In this document: positions 1-5,207 of the stretch, piece after piece
How the letters are laid out: every line of letters begins with the position of its first letter
How positions within the stretch are numbered: the first letter of the stretch is position 1
Assembly (NCBI GenBank): GCA_937896695.1
Contig: CALBOT010000015.1
Coordinates: forward strand, 1-6,510
Direction: 5' to 3'
Length of the DNA stretch: 6,510 nucleotides
DNA from: an uncultured Candidatus Nitrosopelagicus sp.
GTDB taxonomy: Archaea; Thermoproteota; Nitrososphaeria; Nitrososphaerales; Nitrosopumilaceae
Position numbers and translations under genes: made by a program
Notes under the pieces: generated by a model
Databases searched by the model: none
What the model was told of the DNA's origin: nothing
The model's input: the letters and a program-made list of their open reading frames with translations, nothing else

Positions 1-8
1 TTTTTTTT
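1..8 (+). terminator. Oligo-T tract, possible terminator of an upstream gene
   Basis: Eight consecutive T residues open the window, 15 bases before the first start codon. Archaeal RNA polymerase terminates at such U-runs without needing a hairpin, so this may end a plus-strand transcript from outside the window. It could equally be part of the aldolase promoter region. The upstream sequence is not visible, so this is a weak call. Confidence 0.25.
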
Positions 9-23
9 CAAAAAAATAAGAAA

Positions 24-911
24 ATGGACTGGGGTTTAAAAAATAGACTTGCAAGAATAATTTCTCCTGCTGATAATAGGGCATTAATGCTTGCAGTTGA
101 TCATGGCTATTTCTTAGGTCCTACTGAGAAACTAGAAGACTTGAAAAAAACAATCGCTCCTTTGGCAAAACATTGTGATTCCTTAATGATTACTCGTGGA
201 GCATTAAGAACCTCTGTTAATCCTGATTATCCTGTACCTGTTGTATTACGTGTTTCTGGCGGAACTAGTATAATTGGAGAGGATCTATCTCAAGAAGATA
301 TTACAGTTAGTATCAAAGATGCACTCAGACTAAATGTATCTGCAGTTGCAATGTCAGTTTTTGTTGGTTCAAAATATGAATATCAAACAATTGTAAATCT
401 TGGAAAACTTGTTAATGAGGCAGAAGAATATGGAATTCCTGTACTTGCAGTTACTGCTGTTGGAAAAGAAATTGGAACAAAAGATGCTCGTTATCTATCT
501 TTAGCTTGCAGAGTTGCTGCAGAGCAAGGTGCACATATAGTAAAAACATACTATTGTGAAAACTTTGAAAAAGTTGTAAAATCATGTCCTGTACCAATAA
601 TTATTGCAGGCGGTAAAAAAATTCCTGAAAAAGATGCTCTGAAATTAACATATGATGCATTAAAAGCTGGAGCTGTCGGTGTAGATATGGGAAGAAATAT
701 CTGGCAATCTGATAATCCTGTCGCAATGATTAAAGCTGTTCACTCTATTGTACACGGAAGTAACAATGCTGAACAAGCATTTACTTTGTATAAACAATTA
801 TCAGGAAAATCTAATCCAAAACAGAACAACAAATCTAAAAACAAATCTAATCCAAAACAGAACAACAAATCTAAAAAGAGTTTTAATAAAAAATCAAAAA
901 AACGTAATTAA
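24..911 (+). CDS. LsrF-type class I aldolase/thiolase family protein (DeoC/LacD fold)
   Basis: This 295-residue protein matches E. coli LsrF (3-hydroxy-5-phosphonooxypentane-2,4-dione thiolase) from recall over almost its whole core. Visible motifs are DWG...R..RI (residues 2-12), MLAVDHGYFLGPT (22-34), TRGALR (57-62), the Schiff-base region IVKTYY with the probable catalytic Lys174, IIAGGKK (193-199) and GVDMGRNIWQSD (219-230). The last two resemble the phosphate-binding loops of this TIM-barrel family. The ATG at 24 is chosen because family similarity starts at DWG; no in-frame stop lies between it and the window edge, so a longer N-terminus (E. coli LsrF has about 31 extra residues) is not excluded. 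No other lsr gene is present, so autoinducer-2 processing is unlikely. The true substrate is unknown; a related aldolase role, such as the archaeal ADH synthase of aromatic amino acid synthesis, is possible but the sequence is closer to LsrF. Residues 262-295 form a basic low-complexity tail that E. coli LsrF lacks. Confidence 0.85.
   Translation: MDWGLKNRLARIISPADNRALMLAVDHGYFLGPTEKLEDLKKTIAPLAKHCDSLMITRGALRTSVNPDYPVPVVLRVSGGTSIIGEDLSQEDITVSIKDALRLNVSAVAMSVFVGSKYEYQTIVNLGKLVNEAEEYGIPVLAVTAVGKEIGTKDARYLSLACRVAAEQGAHIVKTYYCENFEKVVKSCPVPIIIAGGKKIPEKDALKLTYDALKAGAVGVDMGRNIWQSDNPVAMIKAVHSIVHGSNNAEQAFTLYKQLSGKSNPKQNNKSKNKSNPKQNNKSKKSFNKKSKKRN
807..878 (+). repeat. 36-bp tandem duplication encoding a basic tail
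   Basis: Two adjacent 36-bp copies (807-842 and 843-878) differ only at the last base. They encode KSNPKQNNKSKN and then KSNPKQNNKSKK, and are followed by SFNKKSKKRN to the end of the aldolase. Because 36 is a multiple of three, the duplication keeps the frame. The near-identity at DNA level points to a recent slippage or duplication event. Confidence 0.95.
888..902 (-). terminator. Oligo-T tracts downstream of the NTF2-like gene (minus strand)
   Basis: Plus-strand A-runs at 888-893 (six A) and 896-902 (seven A) read as T6 and T7 on the minus strand, starting six bases after the stop codon of the NTF2-like gene. Archaeal termination at U-runs makes this a plausible terminator. The same bases are lysine codons in the aldolase tail, so the function is inferred from position and composition only. 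Confidence 0.45.
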
Positions 912-1312
912 TTTTCTGATTTAGACAAGTGAATGTGAATAATTTTCCATGTAGGTCTTTTTATCAACACGAATGTTGCTCTTCCTCCAATTGTGATGTG
1001 CTCGCCTGTGAATGCCTTGTTGTCCACTAACATTCCTTTTTGAATCAATTCTAGTGCCACCACTGCAGTTTCACCAAATATGCTTACTTTGACATTATTT
1101 ATTTTGTAATCATAATCTGAAATACTAACAAATCGTAATTCTTCTAATGCGATGGTTGTGGCAAAATCTTTTAGATCATATGGTGGAACGTCACTAAAAC
1201 TAGAAAATGCAGAATCGTTAACCTGAATATCTTTCAAAATTTCTAATTTTTTTGATTTTCCAATTTCAAAAAAAGTTTCTACAATTTTTATAATTTCTTC
1301 TTGGTCTGACAT
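908..1312 (-). CDS. NTF2-like / SnoaL-like domain protein
   Basis: This 134-residue protein has the pattern of the NTF2-like superfamily (SnoaL-like/DUF4440 group). It opens with an N-terminal helical stretch (residues 4-30), followed by VNDSAFSSFSDVPPYDL (31-47). A run of beta strands includes KVSIFGETAVVALEL (75-89). It closes with the characteristic GRATFVLIKRPTWKIIHIHLS-type ending (110-130), where Trp122 and the His126/His128 region match the usual W-x-I-x-H-x-H-x-S motif. The cone-shaped fold binds small molecules or acts as an enzyme in different members, so no substrate can be assigned. It has no signal peptide or membrane segment and is probably cytosolic. The ATG at 1310-1312 lies about 29 bases from a TATA-like box (ctataaag, minus strand), which supports this start and a leaderless mRNA. 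Its stop codon overlaps the stop of the convergent aldolase gene. Confidence 0.75.
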   Translation of the reverse strand: MSDQEEIIKIVETFFEIGKSKKLEILKDIQVNDSAFSSFSDVPPYDLKDFATTIALEELRFVSISDYDYKINNVKVSIFGETAVVALELIQKGMLVDNKAFTGEHITIGGRATFVLIKRPTWKIIHIHLSKSEN

Positions 1313-1330
1313 ATTATACCATTTATCAAT

Positions 1331-1346
1331 AAGGAATCTTTATAGG
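1331..1346 (+). promoter_or_regulatory. Putative BRE/TATA promoter P1 of the ilv-leu leader
   Basis: TTTATAGG at 1339-1346 is preceded by purine-rich AAGGAATC, an acceptable archaeal BRE-like element. The box centre lies about 28 bases before the ATG at 1371, the distance expected for a leaderless transcript beginning at or next to that ATG. The position supports expression of the leader ORF. It is a pattern match without transcript data. Confidence 0.45.
1338..1345 (-). promoter_or_regulatory. TATA-like box for the NTF2-like gene
   Basis: Read on the minus strand the sequence is ctataaag, centred about 29 bases upstream of the ATG of the NTF2-like gene. This is the spacing expected when the archaeal transcription start coincides with the start codon. 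The same bases form a TATA-like box on the other strand, so the two directions may share it. The sequence upstream on the minus strand (ggatgcac) is a poor BRE match. Confidence 0.4.
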
Positions 1347-1370
1347 TGCATCCCCTGTTTTTGAATTATA

Positions 1371-1433
1371 ATGCAACATGAAGCAACAATTAGCACTTTT
1401 GATATGTTATTGCTAGTTGACCTGCTGCTGTAA
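1371..1433 (+). CDS. Putative leucine-rich leader peptide of the ilv-leu operon
   Basis: This 20-codon ORF ends in LLLVDLLL directly upstream of ilvB. An in-frame TGA at 1362-1364 means ATG 1371 is its first possible ATG. Leucine codons are TTA, TTG and CTA at 1407-1415 and three CTG in a row at 1422-1430, with GTT (Val) at 1416-1418, so the run samples several tRNA-Leu isoacceptors. By eye, CTG is absent from ilvB, ilvN and leuA and occurs once in leuB, which makes a CTG triplet striking. The stop (1431-1433) is 51 bases before the ilvB ATG. The terminal codons lie in mutually exclusive hairpins. Runs of the end-product amino acid mark bacterial attenuator leader peptides such as those of leu and ilv operons; applying this to an archaeon is inference. 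A chance ORF of this size is possible, and an overlapping frame from ATG 1378 also encodes a short peptide. Confidence 0.5.
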   Translation: MQHEATISTFDMLLLVDLLL

Positions 1434-1443
1434 ACAACAGCAA
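1410..1443 (+). promoter_or_regulatory. Inverted repeat, candidate attenuator stem or operator
   Basis: Bases 1410-1414 plus 1416-1419 pair perfectly with 1435-1443: nine base pairs, one bulged A at 1415 and a 15-base loop. In RNA this would sequester the Leu codons of the leader ORF. As DNA it is a dyad directly upstream of the second TATA-like box at 1453, where an archaeal Lrp-type regulator could bind. The sequence does not decide between the two roles. Confidence 0.5.
1426..1442 (+). promoter_or_regulatory. Alternative small hairpin overlapping the leader stop codon
   Basis: TGCTGT (1426-1431) pairs with ACAGCA (1437-1442) across an AAACA loop. It shares its 3' arm with the larger inverted repeat at 1410-1443, so only one of the two can form at a time. 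The stem covers the last CTG codon and the first base of the leader stop codon. No long U-run follows, so it does not look like a classical terminator. Confidence 0.4.
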
Positions 1444-1452
1444 ATTTACCGA

Positions 1453-1460
1453 TTTAAATT
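1453..1460 (+). promoter_or_regulatory. TATA-like box, putative promoter P2 of ilvB
   Basis: TTTAAATT is centred about 28 bases upstream of the ilvB ATG, consistent with a leaderless ilvB transcript. The preceding TTACCGA is a modest BRE candidate. If P2 is the main promoter, the leader ORF upstream would be bypassed and the inverted repeat would more likely be a DNA operator. Confidence 0.45.
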
Positions 1461-1484
1461 AGGAATAAGAGTGGTAATAATAAA

Positions 1485-3176
1485 ATGAATGAAACTATGA
1501 TAGGCGCAACTGCGCTAATGAAGGCATTGGAAAAAGAAGGAGTAAAGGAAGTCTTCGGCCTACCGGGTGGTGCAAACCTTCCAATGTATGATGAATTGGG
1601 TAAAAGTAACATTCGTCATATTTTGGTTAGACATGAACAATCTGCTGCACATATGGCTGATGGTTTTGGTAGAGTTAGTAGAAAACCTGGTGTATGCTTT
1701 GCAACTTCTGGTCCTGGTGCAACAAATTTGTTAACTGGAATTGCAACTGCACAAGCAGATTCTGCACCTATGGTTGCAGTTACTGGTCAAGTACCTGTTG
1801 CAATGATTGGAAAAGACGCATTCCAAGAAAGTGATATAATTGGAATGGCAAATCCTGCTTTGAAATATTCGTATCAACCTAGAACTCCTGAAGAAATTCC
1901 AACCATGGTTAAACAAGGATTCTACATTGCAGAAACTGGAAGACCTGGACCTGTATTGTTAGATATTCCTAAAGATGTTCAACAAAATGAAGCAAACATT
2001 CCATTTCCAGATGAAGTTCGAGTTCCGGGATATCATCCATGGACAGATCCTGATATGCAAAATACTGCACGTGCAGTAGAATTACTATTGTCTGCACAAA
2101 AACCAATAATTCTTGCTGGAGGTGGTGTAATCATTTCGTCTGCATTTGCAGAATTACAATCAATAGCTGAATTGTTAATGATTCCTGTGGTAACTACATT
2201 CAAAGGCAAAGGTGCATTTCCTGAAAATCATCCATTATCCTTAGGTCCAATTGGAATGCATGGACACGCTGAAGCCAATAAATTAATGACCGAAGCTGAT
2301 TGTGTTTTAGCAATTGGAACCAGATTCTCCGACCGTTCAGTAGGAACATTTGAAGAATTTGAAAAGAATTTGAAAATTATTCATATGGATGTTGACCCTG
2401 CAGAAATTGGAAAGAATCAAACAACATCTGTAGCTGTAGTAGGTGATGTCCGTACATCATTAAGAATATTTGGAAAACTATTGATGGATAAAGCAGTAAG
2501 ACCTTCTGATGATAATCCCTGGTTAAAACATGTTAAAGAAACAAAACAATATTGGCGTGAAAATCTAAAATTACATCCTGGAGAAATGGGTGCCGCAAAA
2601 ATTCTTAGAAAATTACGAGAACTACTTCCAAAAGAATCTATAGTTACAACTGAAGTAGGACAACACCAAATGTGGGCATCATTATTTTTTGATGCAATTC
2701 ATCCTGGAACTTTTTTCAGTTCTACTGGTTTAGGTACCATGGGCTGGGGATTTCCAGCTGCCATAGGTGCAAAAACTGCACGTCCTGATGTACCTGTAGT
2801 TGACATTGCAGGTGACGGTAGTTTCAATATGACTGAACATTCTCTTGCAACTGCAGTTTTGGAAGATTTACCTGTAATTGTATTCTTGATTAATAATTAT
2901 TCATTAGGAATGGTTGCTCAATGGCAGAGAACTTTCTATGACCGCCGCATGGTGGGTGTAGATCTTAAGAAATGTCCTGATTATGTTAAATTAGCTGAAT
3001 CATATGGTGCACAAGGAATTCGTGCACAATCTATGGATGAACTTGAAAAGGCAATAAAAGATGGACTAAACAGTGATGTTGCCACTGTAATTGACATTCC
3101 AATTGATCCTGAAGAAGATGTTTTACCATTTGTTGCACCTGGAACTGGATTAAAGGATATGATCTTACCTTCATAG
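1485..3176 (+). CDS. ilvB: Acetolactate (acetohydroxyacid) synthase large, catalytic subunit
   Basis: This thiamine-diphosphate enzyme condenses two pyruvates to 2-acetolactate (valine/leucine) or pyruvate with 2-ketobutyrate to 2-aceto-2-hydroxybutyrate (isoleucine). At 563 residues it has the usual family length and three-domain order. The N-terminal PYR domain has FGLPGG (24-29) and catalytic Glu51 in RHEQ. TGQVP...IGKDAFQES follows (100-116). The central FAD-binding region includes GTRFSDR (278-284). The C-terminal PP domain carries the ThDP/Mg motif, GDGSFN at 443 through the INN at 469-471. Pro104 and Trp480 (MVAQWQ), positions tied to inhibitor sensitivity and 2-ketobutyrate preference in studied enzymes, are the standard residues, which favours true AHAS over catabolic ALS. 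ATG 1485 is preferred over ATG 1497 because it fits the TATA spacing and a weak GTGGTAAT ribosome-binding-like stretch. ilvN follows nine bases after its stop. Confidence 0.95.
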   Translation: MNETMIGATALMKALEKEGVKEVFGLPGGANLPMYDELGKSNIRHILVRHEQSAAHMADGFGRVSRKPGVCFATSGPGATNLLTGIATAQADSAPMVAVTGQVPVAMIGKDAFQESDIIGMANPALKYSYQPRTPEEIPTMVKQGFYIAETGRPGPVLLDIPKDVQQNEANIPFPDEVRVPGYHPWTDPDMQNTARAVELLLSAQKPIILAGGGVIISSAFAELQSIAELLMIPVVTTFKGKGAFPENHPLSLGPIGMHGHAEANKLMTEADCVLAIGTRFSDRSVGTFEEFEKNLKIIHMDVDPAEIGKNQTTSVAVVGDVRTSLRIFGKLLMDKAVRPSDDNPWLKHVKETKQYWRENLKLHPGEMGAAKILRKLRELLPKESIVTTEVGQHQMWASLFFDAIHPGTFFSSTGLGTMGWGFPAAIGAKTARPDVPVVDIAGDGSFNMTEHSLATAVLEDLPVIVFLINNYSLGMVAQWQRTFYDRRMVGVDLKKCPDYVKLAESYGAQGIRAQSMDELEKAIKDGLNSDVATVIDIPIDPEEDVLPFVAPGTGLKDMILPS

Positions 3177-3185
3177 TGATGCAAA

Positions 3186-3677
3186 ATGGTTTGGGCAATT
3201 TTATCAATCAAAGTGGAAAATAAACCTGGAATTTTATTTAAGGTAACACATCTTTTTAGATCACGTAATTTTAACATCGATAGTATTTCTGTAGGTGTCA
3301 CTGAAGACAAAAAGTACTCTCGAATGACAATCACCACTATTGGAGATGAGAAGCAAATTACTCAGATTGTCAAACAACTTGACAAAATGATTGACACAAT
3401 TGAGGTTCGTAGGTTAGATGTGAATAATTCCGTATATAGAGAGTTGGTAATGTTTAAGATTAAAGTAAGCAAACCAGAAGATAGTATGGAAATTAACAAA
3501 TTAGCTAGTGCGTATTCTGCCAAAACACACGATGCAAAAAAAGAATCAATAATAGTTGAGATGACTGCTACTCCTCATCAAATATCTGCTTTTGAGGAAT
3601 TGGCAAAGAAATTTGGTATCAAGGAAATGGCACGAACTGGAATTACTGCATTGGAGCGTGAAGAACACGAACATTAG
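3186..3677 (+). CDS. ilvN: Acetolactate synthase small, regulatory subunit
   Basis: This 163-residue protein is the same length as E. coli IlvH and similar throughout. The N-terminal ACT domain (about residues 3-78) contains ENKPGILFKVTHLF, NFNIDSISVG and SRMTITTIGDEKQ; the C-terminal AHAS small-subunit domain spans about 84-157. It binds and activates IlvB and confers feedback inhibition, classically by valine at the ACT dimer interface. Gly15 and Asn30 match the positions of Gly14 and Asn29 in IlvH, where changes relieve valine inhibition, so sensitivity to a branched-chain amino acid is likely (inference). The gene starts nine bases after the ilvB stop, with a short TGAT that could pair with the 16S 3' end, suggesting translational coupling and balanced subunits. 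Its end overlaps the likely start of leuA by 20 bases. Confidence 0.93.
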   Translation: MVWAILSIKVENKPGILFKVTHLFRSRNFNIDSISVGVTEDKKYSRMTITTIGDEKQITQIVKQLDKMIDTIEVRRLDVNNSVYRELVMFKIKVSKPEDSMEINKLASAYSAKTHDAKKESIIVEMTATPHQISAFEELAKKFGIKEMARTGITALEREEHEH

Positions 3678-5181
3678 AATTTTTGATACAACTTTACGTG
3701 ATGGTGAACAATCTCCAGGTGTTTCACTATCTCCTGAAAAAAAATTAAACATTGCAAGGAAACTTGACAATTTAGGAGTTGACGCAATTGAAACTGGTTT
3801 TCCTGTAATATCTGAAGGAGAACGTGAAGGAGTAAAATTAATTGTTGGAGATGGATTAAAAGCAGAATTATGTGGATTAGCAAGAACTAACAAAAAAGAT
3901 ATCGATGCTGCAGTAGACTGTGGATTAAACTACATTCATACATTCATTGCAACATCTGACATCCATTTAGAACATAAATTAAAAATGTCTCGGGATGAAG
4001 CTTTAGAAAAAGCAATTGAAGCTGTAGAATATGGTAAATCCCGTGGATTACAAGTTGAGTTTTCTGCAGAAGATGCAACTAGAACTGATCGAGAATTTTT
4101 GAAAAAAGTTTTTGGTGCTGTTGCACGTGCAGGAGCTGATAGAATAGACATTCCTGATACTGTTGGTTATTCAACTCCACAATACATTGGTGAAATTACT
4201 AAAGATGCAATTGAAGTATCTAAATTACCTATTAGTGTACATTGTCATAATGATTTTGGTTTAGCTGTTGCTAATGCAATATCTGGTGTACAGGCAGGTG
4301 CATCATGTGCACATGTGACCATCAATGGAATTGGTGAGCGTGCAGGTAATGCTTCTTTAGAAGAATTTGTTATGGCGTTACATAGTTTGGAATTTGAAAG
4401 TAACTGGGAAACAAACATCAACACAAAATTAATTTATGAAACTTCACGCTACATCTCTAAATTAGCAGGAATGTCTGTACAACCAAACAAAGCAATTGTT
4501 GGTGAAAATGCATTTGGTCATGAATCTGGAATTCATACTCATGGTGTATTAAATAATCCATTAACATATGAGCCAATTAGTCCTGAAATTGTAGGTAGAA
4601 CTCGTTGGTTACAGGTAGGAAAACATGCAGGAATTCACGGTATGAATGCAATGCTAAAAGAATATGGTATTGAGCCTAATGATGATCAAACAAAACAGAT
4701 TTTGGATAAAGTAAAAGCATTAGGTGATCAAGGAAAACAAGTAACTGAAGTTGAATTATTATCTATGGCTAATGAAGTGATTGGTGAAAATAAATTAAAA
4801 CGAATTGTCCAATTAGCAGGATTTTCTGTATCTACTGGAGTTGGAACAATGCCATATGCATTTGTTAAATTGAATGTTGACGGTCAGGAATTTTCTGCAA
4901 CTGATTACGGTGTCGGTCCTGTGGATGCTGCATTAAACGCGATTCAAAAAATTACAAGTCAAGTTACTGATGAAGTTCGTTTAAAAGAATACAAGTTAGA
5001 TTCTATTTCTGGTGGTGCTAATGCATTATGTGAAGTGACTGTAAAAGTTGAAGATGCACGTGGTAACATCATTTCATCTAAATATGTAGGAGAAGATATT
5101 GTTACAACTAGTGTACAAGCAATGGTTGATGGAATTAATCGTATTATGTTAAAAAATCTTTTAAAAGAAAAGAAGATTTAA
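3658..5181 (+). CDS. leuA: 2-isopropylmalate synthase
   Basis: LeuA condenses acetyl-CoA with 2-ketoisovalerate, the first committed step of leucine synthesis. From the GTG at 3658 the protein has 507 residues, typical for LeuA. The TIM barrel shows IRIFDTTLRDGEQSPG (6-21), HTFIATSD (94-101), IDIPDTVGYS (163-172), the metal-binding HCHND (195-199), GIGERAGN (224-231) and ESGIHTHG (289-296), followed by GKHAG. The last 130 or so residues (about 370-507) fit the C-terminal LeuA dimer/allosteric domain that mediates leucine feedback. GTG 3658 is preferred because it places the N-terminus just before the conserved FDTTLRDGEQ, and an in-frame TTG at 3592 would add 22 residues with no family counterpart. 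No good ATG exists here. Citramalate synthase and homocitrate synthase are relatives; the motif details and the adjoining leuB favour LeuA, but substrate choice is not proven. Confidence 0.88.
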   Translation: MKNTNIRIFDTTLRDGEQSPGVSLSPEKKLNIARKLDNLGVDAIETGFPVISEGEREGVKLIVGDGLKAELCGLARTNKKDIDAAVDCGLNYIHTFIATSDIHLEHKLKMSRDEALEKAIEAVEYGKSRGLQVEFSAEDATRTDREFLKKVFGAVARAGADRIDIPDTVGYSTPQYIGEITKDAIEVSKLPISVHCHNDFGLAVANAISGVQAGASCAHVTINGIGERAGNASLEEFVMALHSLEFESNWETNINTKLIYETSRYISKLAGMSVQPNKAIVGENAFGHESGIHTHGVLNNPLTYEPISPEIVGRTRWLQVGKHAGIHGMNAMLKEYGIEPNDDQTKQILDKVKALGDQGKQVTEVELLSMANEVIGENKLKRIVQLAGFSVSTGVGTMPYAFVKLNVDGQEFSATDYGVGPVDAALNAIQKITSQVTDEVRLKEYKLDSISGGANALCEVTVKVEDARGNIISSKYVGEDIVTTSVQAMVDGINRIMLKNLLKEKKI

Positions 5182-5207
5182 TCATCACAGAATTTTAGGT
5201 ATTATGT

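Noticed and set aside
807..878. CRISPR-like 36-bp repeats
   Set aside because: The two 36-bp copies are directly adjacent without spacers and stay in frame in a coding gene, so this is a tandem coding duplication.
1410..1460. Classical intrinsic (hairpin plus U-run) terminator in the ilvB leader
   Set aside because: The hairpins are followed only by AAATTT-type sequence with no run of four or more T, so classical termination is not supported.
1731..1916. Minus-strand ORF of 61 codons in ilvB
   Set aside because: It is Cys-, Asn- and Ser-rich because it is the antisense of ilvB Gly, Ala and Thr codons; no motif is visible.
2981..3337. Minus-strand ORF of 118 codons across the ilvB-ilvN junction
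   Set aside because: It is antisense to two well-supported genes and shows no family motif.
3674..3883. Leucine-rich minus-strand ORF of 69 codons
   Set aside because: Its Leu/Ile/His richness is the antisense reading of common codons in leuA and does not indicate a membrane protein.
3546..3893. Minus-strand ORF of 115 codons over the ilvN-leuA junction
   Set aside because: It is a shadow of the ilvN and leuA coding strands with no recognisable domain.
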